A stretch of DNA of 56,842 bases from the NCBI GenBank assembly GCA_017452265.1, contig JAFTMS010000030.1:1-56842 (forward strand), written 5' to 3'. The position numbers were made by a program, and so were the translations under genes. This document shows, piece after piece, positions 17,664 to 26,671 of this stretch. Numbering within the stretch: position 1 is the first letter of the stretch; every line of letters begins with the position of its first letter. The notes beneath the pieces are model-generated. The model was not told where the DNA came from. It saw only the letters and a program-made list of their open reading frames with translations, and did not search any database. The DNA comes from Bacteroidales bacterium (lineage in GTDB: Bacteria; Bacteroidota; Bacteroidia; Bacteroidales; UBA932).

Positions 17664-18980
17664 CTATCGTTTCTTCAATATGTTGAGGATGCCCTCGTTG
17701 CGGATTATCAGCATTCCGTGCCTGTCCTCCGTGATGCCTTTCTCCAGTCTGTAGGTGTATTCCGGCATGCTTCCCTTCATGACTGTCGGCAGGTAGATGT
17801 ATCCGATGTTACCGCATTTTCCCTTGAGCTCTTCGCCTGCTTCGATGATATGGGTGGATATCATGAAAATGGCGCCTTTGATGTGCGAGAAGGCTTCTGT
17901 GACAGCCACGGTCGCGTCGAATGCGTCCTTCACGTTAGTTCCCCTGAACAGCTCGTCGAAGATGACCACGAGGCGCGGCCATCGGTTTACGCTCTGTGCT
18001 ACACGCTTCAGTCTTCTGACCTCGGCGTAGAAATGGCTGTAGCCGCGGTTGAGATTGTCAGGAAGGTTTATGGTCGTGAACAGGCCGTCACGTACTGAAA
18101 ACCTCATGGATGCCGCCGGGACAGGAAATCCGACATGGGCAAGGAATACGGCGATGCCGAAGGTCTTCATGAATGTGGACTTTCCTGCCATGTTCGCTCC
18201 TGTGAGGAAGACTATGTTGTTTTCTGCAGAAACGGTGAGGTCATTGGCGACCGGATTCCGCAGTGCGGGATGATATATTCCCCTGAATTCCATCACATTC
18301 TCCTCGGCTGGAAGCACTTCCGCCTGCACAAACCCTCTTTCCTTCGCCGTAGCGGCCACAGAGATGTACACGTCCAGATGGTATATGCAGTCCAGCATCG
18401 CCTTCACATCGTCTATGTGCTCATATCTCAGCAGATTGTCGAAATATGCCGCCTGCTCGTCTGAAAGATGCTCTATGCCTTTGCATTCCAGTACTTTGGC
18501 GAATACCGGCCCTGATATTACGGACCGTATGTCTGCCATGCTCTCGTCCGAAAACTCATAAAGGGTGTTGATTATCCATATCAGCGATATCATGCCCCTT
18601 TCCGCCTGCTCGAATTCGGTATCGGTCTTTATGACCTTCCTTATTTTCCGCTGCAAAGATACGGAATCCCTGCCTTTCCCGGAATCCCCATTTGTGGTTA
18701 TGCGCGTCCTTTCGTCAGTGTCCGAAAGATAGAATTCCGCTGCATCAAACCATGCTGTCCTGAACGGGAACTGCACCCCTGTATTCTGGAAACGGCTTAT
18801 CAGGTCCGCTCTTTTTCTGATGAGGGTGTAATTGTCGAGAGGATTGTAGAACATGTCCTCCAGTATTCTGGCACCTCCTCTTGTCCGCGCGTTGTTGTAG
18901 AGGGCGTAAACCGAAATCTCCTTGTTGCGGGAAAATATGCCGAGGTCGTCAAGTGTCTGTTTGTCAATTATAAAACTCAT
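17664..18980 (-). CDS. MutS-related ATPase lacking mismatch-recognition domain (copy 2)
   Basis: A 438-residue protein containing only the MutS lever/clamp-like region (about 15-220) and ABC-type ATPase domain (about 225-438). Walker A is TGANMAGKST, Walker B is VVIFDELFRGTN, and the switch reads STHIIEAGEEL. Mismatch-binding and connector domains, the MutS2 Smr domain and the terminal helix-turn-helix are absent. True MutS has about 850 residues, so this is not the mismatch sensor. It overlaps its paralogue by 4 bases. The pair may form a heterodimer with two composite ATP sites. DNA binding is not proven by sequence. Confidence 0.85.
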   Translation of the reverse strand: MSFIIDKQTLDDLGIFSRNKEISVYALYNNARTRGGARILEDMFYNPLDNYTLIRKRADLISRFQNTGVQFPFRTAWFDAAEFYLSDTDERTRITTNGDSGKGRDSVSLQRKIRKVIKTDTEFEQAERGMISLIWIINTLYEFSDESMADIRSVISGPVFAKVLECKGIEHLSDEQAAYFDNLLRYEHIDDVKAMLDCIYHLDVYISVAATAKERGFVQAEVLPAEENVMEFRGIYHPALRNPVANDLTVSAENNIVFLTGANMAGKSTFMKTFGIAVFLAHVGFPVPAASMRFSVRDGLFTTINLPDNLNRGYSHFYAEVRRLKRVAQSVNRWPRLVVIFDELFRGTNVKDAFDATVAVTEAFSHIKGAIFMISTHIIEAGEELKGKCGNIGYIYLPTVMKGSMPEYTYRLEKGITEDRHGMLIIRNEGILNILKKR

Positions 18981-20326
18981 ATTTCCTCGTTTACAGCCTC
19001 TCCTCTGATGATTTCGAGGATACGCTCGTTTCTTATGATTGTCATTCCGTGCCTGTCTTCGGATATGCCTTCTTCGAGCACATACGGGTAGACCAGCCTG
19101 CCTTCAGCCATCCTGGAAGGAAGACGCCTGAACTTCACGTTTCCGCACCTTTCGGACAAGGCCGGGCCGACCTCGACTATGTGGGTGGATATCACGAAAA
19201 GGCAGTTCCGGTGCACGGCGAACGCTTCAGTCACGGCAAGCGTGGCGTCGTAGGCATCCTTCACGTTCGTGCCCTTGAAAAGCTCGTCAAAGATCACGAA
19301 GAGGTTTCTGCCTTCCGCAACCTTCTGTGCAAGGCTCTTCACCCTCAGCACTTCTGCGTAGAAATGGCTGTAGCCCTGCGAAATGTCGTCAGGTACATTG
19401 ATGGATGTGAATATGCCGTCGACAGGTGTGAAGCGCATTCCTGCCGCCGGGACGGGGAATCCCATCTGAGCCAGGTACAGGGCGATGGACACTGCCTTCA
19501 TGAATGTGGACTTTCCGGCCATGTTCACGCCTGTCAGGAAGAGCACGTTCTTCCCTCCGTCTATGCGCAGATCGTTGGCAACCGGTCTGGAAAGTACAGG
19601 ATGATACACCCCGTGCAGTTCCATAAACCTCTCCTGTGCCGTCACCGCTTCTGCGAAGCCGAAGCCTTTTGCCACCGCAGCGTTGCCGACCGCCATCTGA
19701 AGGTCGAGTGCGGAGAGCAGCGGAAGCATCACGTCCATGGCTTCCCCTAGCTCCTTCCTGAACAGCCTGTCAGCCTTTACAGCCTGTGCTACGGTCATTT
19801 CCGTTCCTTTGGAAGCGATGTCTATGAGCCGGCTGGAGCGGCTTTCTGTGACAGCCGACAGGAATGTCTCTATTTCAGCACTGTCCGGGCATCCTTCCTG
19901 CGGGAAGTCCTTGAGAAGGGCGGCAGTCTTCACCATCACGTCCGCAAGGCATCCCATTCCTTCAAGCATCTTTTCGTATGCCCTGTTGTTGGCCAGTACC
20001 ATCCTGCATTTACCTGCGATGATGTTCAGGGTCGAGGACAGCACGTCCGACGGGTTTCCCGAATTCAGGTAATACTCCATACGCTCTATCTGCTCTTCCT
20101 CGAAAGGGAATTCCTTTCCCAGTGACGCATAATAACGGAATGCTGCACTCCTGCGGTTGATGGCCTCTGCATCGGTCATCGGAGAGCGGAACATCTCCTC
20201 CAGCTTCTGCCGTGCGGCACGTGTCCTTGTGCCGTCGAAAATGTTTATGACGGAGTCCTTCCTGAATCTTCCGAGCAGGTTCAGGTCTTCTGTGGTCTGT
20301 CTGTCTGTAATGAATGTATTCATCAT
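18977..20326 (-). CDS. MutS-related ATPase lacking mismatch-recognition domain (copy 1)
   Basis: A 449-residue paralogue of the following gene, with the same two-part build. Walker A is TGVNMAGKST, Walker B is FVIFDELFKGTN, switch STHIVEVGPAL, and the C-terminus GISEDRHGMTIIRNERIL parallels GITEDRHGMLIIRNEGIL in the partner. The lever regions have diverged far more than the ATPase domains, as expected for an old duplication. Its start overlaps the stop of the GldFG-like gene (ATGA), and it overlaps copy 2 by 4 bases. Four-base overlaps on both sides imply tightly matched expression with the ABC permease. Confidence 0.85.
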   Translation of the reverse strand: MMNTFITDRQTTEDLNLLGRFRKDSVINIFDGTRTRAARQKLEEMFRSPMTDAEAINRRSAAFRYYASLGKEFPFEEEQIERMEYYLNSGNPSDVLSSTLNIIAGKCRMVLANNRAYEKMLEGMGCLADVMVKTAALLKDFPQEGCPDSAEIETFLSAVTESRSSRLIDIASKGTEMTVAQAVKADRLFRKELGEAMDVMLPLLSALDLQMAVGNAAVAKGFGFAEAVTAQERFMELHGVYHPVLSRPVANDLRIDGGKNVLFLTGVNMAGKSTFMKAVSIALYLAQMGFPVPAAGMRFTPVDGIFTSINVPDDISQGYSHFYAEVLRVKSLAQKVAEGRNLFVIFDELFKGTNVKDAYDATLAVTEAFAVHRNCLFVISTHIVEVGPALSERCGNVKFRRLPSRMAEGRLVYPYVLEEGISEDRHGMTIIRNERILEIIRGEAVNEEI

Positions 20327-22665
20327 CGGCTCTTTCTACGTATAAGAAGGAAAATGCCCAGCAGTGCCACAAGTCCCGGAATCACGAGGGTGAACACCCA
20401 TTTGATCCACACTCTTGCACTGCGCTTGAGATAAAGCAGGTCGTTGTCCGGTCCGGCCGGCCGTGGCGCATAGATAGGGAACTGATCCCGGCTCAGGTAA
20501 CGGAAGGATTCCGATATGAGGCTGTAGTTGGCAGCCCTTATTCCCGAGCGCTGCTGCATGAGCTCGGAATTTGCGATCATGTCGGCGTTTCCGAGCACTA
20601 TTATCCTCTGCTCCTTTCCGCCCTTTTCCCTCCTGAGAGCTGTCGCGACCGGAACTCCGGACAGCCGGCGCTCCCCGGTCTCAGGATTGAATGCAGCCTT
20701 CTCCTCAATGAAGTCGGTCACCTGAAGCTCGTTCCATACGGGACGGCTGTCATTGGCCAGCGAGTCCGTCGTTATGATGTCGATGACTTCAAATCCCTTC
20801 TCTCCTGCGCCTGACGCATCTATCGCCATGGCGTCGGGTCCGGTGACCTTGTTGCCCTGAAGGATGTAGGTGCGGAATCCCTTTCCTACCTTGAGGGCTT
20901 CCGGTGCGATGTCGCCGACTATGAGGTTCTGTGCGTAGTCCTCCGTCTGCTGCACGAGGATTCCGTCCATGAACCTGACTCCGATGTGTTCCATCAGAGG
21001 CGTCAGCCGTTCCCTGTTGTATGGCTTGCCTGCCAGAAGCAGGTTCCCTCCCTTGTCGATGTATTTCTCTATCCTTTCAAGCTCCTCCGCACTCATTTCT
21101 TCCTGCGGATCCGCGATGAGGAGGATGTCGATGTCTTCCGGTATCTCCTCCTCTGCAACGGATATGACACTTACATCAAATCCCTGGTTTACAAGTGCAT
21201 GACGGAACACGTAGCTGCTTGCGAAGGTGAAGTAGCCGCGTTCTCCGATGTTGAACACATCCCTTTCCCCATGACCGGCAAGCACTCCGACCTTCGGCTG
21301 TCCGGCATAAAGGGTCTTCATCGCCGCGGTTATCTCCATCTCGCCGGGATGTTTCTCCTGGTCGTCATACATGCGCAGCTTTGCCGTTCTTCCGTAAGGG
21401 CCTCCCTCTATGACACGGATGAAGCGGTAGTCTTCAGTTTCCAGACCGAGCTTTTCCTCCAGTTCTCCGAGCTGCTCCGGAGCAAGGAACCTGTCGAACC
21501 TGACCTTCTGTATATGTGCCATCTTCTCAGCCTTTTCCTTGTCGGTCAGTCCGGTGAAGGCCTTGCTGTTGACGGGGTTGCTCTCCGACGGATGCCAATA
21601 GTAGACATACTTCATCTTGATTTCCGGCTTGAAACGGGTGTAGCGCGAGAAACGGTCTGTATCACGCATGTAGTTCTTCGGGAGTCCGTCGTGGAGGCTG
21701 TTCCCGAGAAGGTTCACATAAGTCGTGATCGTCATCGGGCCGTCAAGATTCTTCATGACCTCCTGACTTTCTTCGGTCAGCGTGCAGTATTTTGTACGGG
21801 TCGTGTCCAAGTAGCCTTTGAGGGCAGGACGCGAACTTACGAAGGCCACGGCGAAGAGCAGGGCGGCTGCTGCGGCGTAGCTGAGAGCCGTCATCCGTCC
21901 CGTGCATCTGGCTGTTTCTCCTCTGAGCTTGATGATGGTGAGGGCGAGGAAGAACGCTATGACTGAAATGAAATATATGACGTCCTCGCTGCATATCATG
22001 CCCTGGATGAATGTGCCGGCACGTCCTGACAGCCCGAGCCAGTAAGTCACATCGCGTATCACCGGTATGCCTTGTCCGACCGCAGGCATGTAGTTGAGCC
22101 CGAAAAGCACGGCTATCGTTCCCACGGCGGCAATGATCTGGTACCTTGTCAGCGAGGACATGAATATGCCGGCCGCAGCATATGCAAGCAGCAGCAGATA
22201 AAGTCCCAGAAGCCCGGAGAAGGCAGGGCCGGCGTCGATGTCCTTGACTACAACGCAGCAGAACAGTATCTGAAGCAGCAGCCCGGACAGCATGACGATG
22301 CCGTAGATTGCCATGGACAGAAATTTTCCCGATACGATCTGGAAGGCGGTCACGGGAGATGAGAGAAGCAGACGGTCTGTCCCTTCGGTCTTCTCACGGC
22401 TCATTATGCTCATCGTCAGAAGCGGAATGTATATGAAAAGATAGCCAAGAATTTCCGGGTACACTCCGTTCCAGTTGTCATTGAATATCTGGCTGGTCAC
22501 GGACGCAAGGCCCTGACCGAGGGCCTTGACGCGGATGAGCACGCTCATCACCTCGGAGAAGGCCATGCCGCACTGCACGAAGAATATCACGAGCAGTATC
22601 CATGCTATCGGTGAATAGAACAGCTGACGCAGCTCGTTCTTTGCTATATTATATATGGTCTTCAT
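20323..22665 (-). CDS. GldF-GldG fusion ABC permease/auxiliary protein (copy 2)
   Basis: A 780-residue fusion. Residues 1-245 form an ABC-2 type permease with about six helices (SPIAWILLVIFFVQCGMAF at the first). Another helix at about 258-276 leads into a periplasmic GldG/ABC-transporter-auxiliary region, including VGVLAGHGERD and DILLIADPQEEMSAEELE. A C-terminal helix ends LLIRRKSR. GldF and GldG are separate proteins in gliding Flavobacteriia; here they are one chain. It starts 3 bases after its paralogue and overlaps the MutS-like gene downstream. With the GldA-like ATPase it should make an exporter; gliding itself is not implied. Confidence 0.85.
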   Translation of the reverse strand: MKTIYNIAKNELRQLFYSPIAWILLVIFFVQCGMAFSEVMSVLIRVKALGQGLASVTSQIFNDNWNGVYPEILGYLFIYIPLLTMSIMSREKTEGTDRLLLSSPVTAFQIVSGKFLSMAIYGIVMLSGLLLQILFCCVVVKDIDAGPAFSGLLGLYLLLLAYAAAGIFMSSLTRYQIIAAVGTIAVLFGLNYMPAVGQGIPVIRDVTYWLGLSGRAGTFIQGMICSEDVIYFISVIAFFLALTIIKLRGETARCTGRMTALSYAAAAALLFAVAFVSSRPALKGYLDTTRTKYCTLTEESQEVMKNLDGPMTITTYVNLLGNSLHDGLPKNYMRDTDRFSRYTRFKPEIKMKYVYYWHPSESNPVNSKAFTGLTDKEKAEKMAHIQKVRFDRFLAPEQLGELEEKLGLETEDYRFIRVIEGGPYGRTAKLRMYDDQEKHPGEMEITAAMKTLYAGQPKVGVLAGHGERDVFNIGERGYFTFASSYVFRHALVNQGFDVSVISVAEEEIPEDIDILLIADPQEEMSAEELERIEKYIDKGGNLLLAGKPYNRERLTPLMEHIGVRFMDGILVQQTEDYAQNLIVGDIAPEALKVGKGFRTYILQGNKVTGPDAMAIDASGAGEKGFEVIDIITTDSLANDSRPVWNELQVTDFIEEKAAFNPETGERRLSGVPVATALRREKGGKEQRIIVLGNADMIANSELMQQRSGIRAANYSLISESFRYLSRDQFPIYAPRPAGPDNDLLYLKRSARVWIKWVFTLVIPGLVALLGIFLLIRRKSR

Positions 22666-22668
22666 CTC

Positions 22669-24978
22669 TTATCTGGATTTTCTGCGTATTATTATCACTA
22701 CAGCGGCGCCAAGCATGATGAGAGGCAGCACGAGAGTGAAGCCCCATTTTACGAAAGGAACAGCTTCAAAGCCGATGCGCAGGCTGTTGTCCGTGCCGCT
22801 TTCCCTCGGTGTGTCCACAGGGAACTTTCCGTCGGAAAGCCACTGGAACATCTTGTAGAGGAACGGGAAGTTTGACGATGACACGCCGTATCTCTGACGC
22901 GTGAGCTCTCCGTTGCTGAAGCAGTCTGCATCTCCGAGAAGAAGGATCTTCTGGGTACGGCCGCCCGCCTGGCGGGTCATCTGGAGCGCGACTGACTTTG
23001 CTCCGATTCTCTCGCCTGAAAGCGTGTCCGGGACAGCCACGTCGTTGATGAAGTCTCTTGTCTGGAATTCGTTCCAGCCGTCGTCGGCGCTTGCAAGCAG
23101 GGTGAGCGGAGCGAAGCCCTTGTCACGGAAGCCGGTCACATGCACGGCTCCCGGCATCGTCACCCTGTTTCCGTGTGAGGAAAGGGCCTTCAGGTCAGGG
23201 AAGTTCTTGACTGCGCTGGACGTCACCCTCGCAAGGACTAGATCCTGCTGCAGGTCTCCCTGAGGCACTGCAAGCCGTCCGGAAATGAAGCGGCCTCCGA
23301 CGAGCTTCGCAATTCTGTTCGCATTCTCCTGCGAGCCGGGGTCTGCGGCTATGAGCATGTTTCGTCCGCTGTCTATGTAACGTTCCAGTTCGCTGACTTC
23401 CGCATCGGTCAAGGCCTCGCGTGGATCTGCAATGACAAGAATCTGTATGTGGTCAGGAATGTGTCCTCCATCCCTTATGTCCACCGCTTCGACATCGAAG
23501 CCGTTGTTTATGAGCGAATGCCTCTGGCTTTTCTGTGCGCTGAATATATGGAAGTCCCTGTCGCCCTGTCTCTCTATGCTGCGTTCTCCATGTCCGGTGA
23601 GGAAGCCCACAGATACGGCGCCGTCCGCAAGCCGTTTGAACGCCGCAGTAATCTCTTTTTCCTCAGGCATCCTCTTGCTGTCGTCGAATACCCGGAGGAA
23701 CGTCCTGCGTCCGTCATCCGTCCGGATTTCGCGCACAAGGGTATATCCCTCGCCGCTGAGATCTATCTTGGATGCGATTTCGTCCGGATTCTGGAACATC
23801 TTGAAGTTCAGTTCGTAAACGTCGGACAGCACTTCAGCCCGTTCGGCATCCGTCATGTCCGGGAAGCGTCTGCGTACCGTCTTGCTGCCTGCGTCAGCCC
23901 AATAGAATTCGTACTTGGTCCTGAGGTCCGGCTTGAATCTTACATACTGCTTGAAATATTCCCTGTCATAATTGAACCGCGACGGAATGCCGAGGTAGAA
24001 GCCGTTCTCGTCAAGTATGTTCGAATATGTCGTCATGGTGACCTTTCCCTTGACCCTGTCCATGACTTCCTGGCTTGGAACCGTGATAGTGTTGTACTTT
24101 GTCTCCGTCACGTCATGGAACCACATGAGGGCAGGTCTCGAGGACAGTATGCTGACGAGGACGGTCGCTGCGACTGCTGCCGAATATCCTGCGAGACGCA
24201 CCTTTGCCGGACGGCATCTGCGGCGGTTCGAGATGCGCATTACCGTAAGTACAAGGAACAGTATGGTAAGTGTGATGAAGTATATGAGGTCTTCGCTGCA
24301 TATGAGTCCGGCTATGAATGTCTCGCACCGGCCGCTGATGGACAGCCACCATGTGATCTCACGCAGCCAGACGACGTTCTGCGCCACCTTGTTCATCATA
24401 TTGAGCCCGCCGAGAAGGGCGAATGTCGCCAATGCCGCGACGACCTGGTATGATGTGAGGGAGGACATGAATATGCCTATGGCTGAATATGTGCAAAGCA
24501 GCAGGAAAAGGCCGAGGAGGCCGGTCAGCACGAGAGGAACGTCCATGTTTACAATCGCGACAGAGCCGAAGACGGCCATCAGGATGATTACGCCCATCAT
24601 GGCGAGTCCGTATCCGAGCATCGCCATGAACTTTCCCAGCACTATCTGCGTGTCCGTGACAGGGGACGAATACAGGAGCTTTATCGAGCCTGTGCTCATG
24701 TCGCGGCTGAGCATTCCCATCGACACGAGGGGGATGAAGAGATACAGGTAGAACTGCACCGTCGGGAACAGTCCGTTTGAATCGGAACTGAACATGCCGT
24801 TGGTGATGTTCGACAGATGCGAACCCGCCTCCTGCGCCTCAGCGTACATTCCGTAAACATCGGTGAAGAAGAGTCCGCACAGAACGGTGAAGACCATCAG
24901 CATAATCCATGCGACCGGAGTCGTAAAGATGAGCTTCAGCTCCGCCCGAGCTATATTCATTATCATGCTTTTCTTCAT
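22669..24978 (-). CDS. GldF-GldG fusion ABC permease/auxiliary protein (copy 1)
   Basis: A 769-residue paralogue of the next gene with the same order: ABC-2 permease helices (residues 1-245), a linking helix with SILSSRPALMW, a periplasmic auxiliary domain carrying VGFLTGHGERS and ILVIADPREALTDAEVSELE, and a C-terminal helix ending IIIRRKSR. The shared landmarks SSRPALMW/SSRPALKG, TGHGER/AGHGER and RRKSR show descent from one fusion. It follows the ATPase gene by 8 bases. Two non-identical permeases beside one ATPase gene suggest a heterodimeric transporter. The substrate is not readable from sequence. Confidence 0.85.
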   Translation of the reverse strand: MKKSMIMNIARAELKLIFTTPVAWIMLMVFTVLCGLFFTDVYGMYAEAQEAGSHLSNITNGMFSSDSNGLFPTVQFYLYLFIPLVSMGMLSRDMSTGSIKLLYSSPVTDTQIVLGKFMAMLGYGLAMMGVIILMAVFGSVAIVNMDVPLVLTGLLGLFLLLCTYSAIGIFMSSLTSYQVVAALATFALLGGLNMMNKVAQNVVWLREITWWLSISGRCETFIAGLICSEDLIYFITLTILFLVLTVMRISNRRRCRPAKVRLAGYSAAVAATVLVSILSSRPALMWFHDVTETKYNTITVPSQEVMDRVKGKVTMTTYSNILDENGFYLGIPSRFNYDREYFKQYVRFKPDLRTKYEFYWADAGSKTVRRRFPDMTDAERAEVLSDVYELNFKMFQNPDEIASKIDLSGEGYTLVREIRTDDGRRTFLRVFDDSKRMPEEKEITAAFKRLADGAVSVGFLTGHGERSIERQGDRDFHIFSAQKSQRHSLINNGFDVEAVDIRDGGHIPDHIQILVIADPREALTDAEVSELERYIDSGRNMLIAADPGSQENANRIAKLVGGRFISGRLAVPQGDLQQDLVLARVTSSAVKNFPDLKALSSHGNRVTMPGAVHVTGFRDKGFAPLTLLASADDGWNEFQTRDFINDVAVPDTLSGERIGAKSVALQMTRQAGGRTQKILLLGDADCFSNGELTRQRYGVSSSNFPFLYKMFQWLSDGKFPVDTPRESGTDNSLRIGFEAVPFVKWGFTLVLPLIMLGAAVVIIIRRKSR

Positions 24979-24986
24979 GGCATCGT

Positions 24987-25922
24987 CTATTTGTTCCTGC
25001 GGCCCGAAAGCTGGGCGAAGACATCGTTCATGGAGCTCTTCTCAAGCTGGATCTCACACAGTCCCCAGCCGTTTCTCACGCTGGCATCCACCATGCGGCC
25101 AAGCGTCTCCCTATCTCCGTCGAACCATACACGGAAACGCGGGCTGTATTCGGACACGGCCTTGACGTCGGTTACCCCCGGCACCTTCATCAGTTCCTCT
25201 TCAAGAGGTGCATGGGAAAGGGTCATCACGAATGTGTCAGGCTCGATGTAGTTGTCGAAATCCTCGATGGTGCCGCTGAATACGAGAGAGCCGTGCTCTA
25301 TCATGATTATTCTGTCGCATGTCGCCTGTACCTCGGAGAGGATGTGTGTGGATATGAGCACAGCCTTGTCTTTGGCTATGTCCTTGATGAGGGTGCGTAC
25401 ATCGAGAATCTGGTTCGGATCCAGACCGTTGGTCGGTTCGTCCATGACCACTATCTTGGGGTCATGGATTATTGATTGGGCTATGCCGACGCGCTGCTGA
25501 TAACCGCCTGAAAGGTTTCGGATGAGCCTTTTGCTGAAATGTGATATGCCGCATCGCTCCTTTGCCCTTTCCAGGGCTGCTGGGATGGCTTTTGAGTCCA
25601 TGCCACGCAGCTGTGCCGCATAGGTGAGGTACTCGTCCACGGTCAGGTCTCCGTAAAGTGGCGGCCTCTGTGGAAGGAAGCCTATGCTGCGTTTGGCTTT
25701 TACCGGCTCGCTGCGCAGGTCGGTTCCGTCTATGAATACGTTTCCTTCGGTCTGGGAGAGCACGCCGCAGACTATGTTCATTATTGTCGATTTTCCCGCT
25801 CCGTTGGATCCGAGAAGGCCGGTGATGCCTGTCTGACCTATTTCGAAATTGATGTCACGCACCGCCCACTGCACGCTGTATCTGTGCGAAAGGTGCTCCA
25901 CTCTGACTATGCTTTGGCTCAT
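24987..25922 (-). CDS. GldA-like ABC transporter ATP-binding protein
   Basis: A 311-residue ATPase with Walker A GSNGAGKST (39-47), signature LSGGYQQRVG, Walker B VVMDEPTNGLDP and H-loop STHILSE. The extended C-terminal 80 residues (FVMTLSHAPLEEELMKVPGV onward) match the GldA/CcmA-type export subunits. It heads the leftward ten-gene run, so it is expressed ahead of both GldFG fusions, and is the only ATPase for them here. The start is 3 bases from the oppositely oriented tsaC leader. Called GldA-like by homology; a motility role is not implied. Confidence 0.9.
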   Translation of the reverse strand: MSQSIVRVEHLSHRYSVQWAVRDINFEIGQTGITGLLGSNGAGKSTIMNIVCGVLSQTEGNVFIDGTDLRSEPVKAKRSIGFLPQRPPLYGDLTVDEYLTYAAQLRGMDSKAIPAALERAKERCGISHFSKRLIRNLSGGYQQRVGIAQSIIHDPKIVVMDEPTNGLDPNQILDVRTLIKDIAKDKAVLISTHILSEVQATCDRIIMIEHGSLVFSGTIEDFDNYIEPDTFVMTLSHAPLEEELMKVPGVTDVKAVSEYSPRFRVWFDGDRETLGRMVDASVRNGWGLCEIQLEKSSMNDVFAQLSGRRNK

Positions 25923-25962
25923 CTGTGTTGGTGTTTATTAAGTTCGACAAATTGTATCCAAA

Positions 25963-25998
25963 TTTGCAAAATTACGCTTTTTTCGTTATCTTGCCAAA
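25963..25998. promoter_or_regulatory. overlapping divergent promoters for the gldA-like run (-) and tsaC (+)
   Basis: Leftward: -33 TTTG (25998-25995), 20-base spacer, -7 TAATTTTG (25974-25967). Rightward: -33 TTTG (25963-25966), 20-base spacer, -7 TATCTTGC (25987-25994), one base short of consensus. The two promoters interlock within 36 bp, so the polymerases would compete. The leftward one would drive up to ten genes. Confidence 0.6.
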
Positions 25999-26041
25999 AT
26001 ATTTATGTCGGCTGGAAGACCGGCGATATGATGATGTCATT

Positions 26042-26659
26042 ATGAACGAAGAAATTGCAAAAGCTCTTGAAGTGCTCCGCAAAGGAGGTGTCATGCTTTA
26101 TCCGACCGATACGGTCTGGGGCATCGGCTGTGATGCGACGGATCCTGCTGCGGTGGCGAAGGTGTATGAAATCAAGCATCGTGCTGACAGCAAGTCACTT
26201 GTGCTGCTTGCAAGCGATATGGATATGGTCTGCCGCTATGTGAAGGAGATTCCGGAAATGGCGGTGCAGCTCGTTGAGGTGAACGACAAGCCGATGACGA
26301 TAATATATCCGGATGCGGTGGCCGGTTCAGAGCCGGCGGCGGATTCACAGGAGCTTCCCAAGGCGGACCGTCACTGTCTGGCATTCAATACTGTAGCCGA
26401 AGACGGCACTGTGGGTATCCGTGTGCCGATGATGGATTTCTGCCGGCAGCTTGTCGCCAGGTTCGGTCGTCCGATAGTGTCCACTTCTGCCAACATTTCC
26501 GGTGAACCGACGCCGAAGAAGTTCGCGGAAATCTCTGAGCAGATACGTGGGGCGGTGGACCATATCGTGGATCCGTCTCTCGAAAAGGGCTCGACAGGAC
26601 GTTCGTCCTCGATAATAAAGGTGGGGCTGGACTATTCCATCGAGATAATCAGGAAATGA
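26042..26659 (+). CDS. tsaC: L-threonylcarbamoyladenylate synthase (Sua5/YrdC/YwlC family)
   Basis: Makes threonylcarbamoyl-AMP from threonine, bicarbonate and ATP for the t6A37 modification of ANN-decoding tRNAs. YrdC signatures are visible: GGVMLYPTDTVWGIGCDA near the N-terminus, the basic IKHRADSKSLVLLA, TVGIRVPMMDF and the STSANISGEPTP segment. The start at 26042 gives 205 residues and aligns with the family. An in-frame start at 25925 would place translation before the promoter and is rejected. The usual KRPxxKPL substrate-binding block reads KHRADSKSL here, a mild variation. No Sua5 C-terminal domain is present. Confidence 0.9.
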   Translation: MNEEIAKALEVLRKGGVMLYPTDTVWGIGCDATDPAAVAKVYEIKHRADSKSLVLLASDMDMVCRYVKEIPEMAVQLVEVNDKPMTIIYPDAVAGSEPAADSQELPKADRHCLAFNTVAEDGTVGIRVPMMDFCRQLVARFGRPIVSTSANISGEPTPKKFAEISEQIRGAVDHIVDPSLEKGSTGRSSSIIKVGLDYSIEIIRK

Positions 26660-26671
26660 TATTGAAGTGAT

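Noticed and set aside
20986-21966. Plus-strand open frame (326 codons)
   Set aside because: Antisense to a well-supported GldFG gene; shadow composition.
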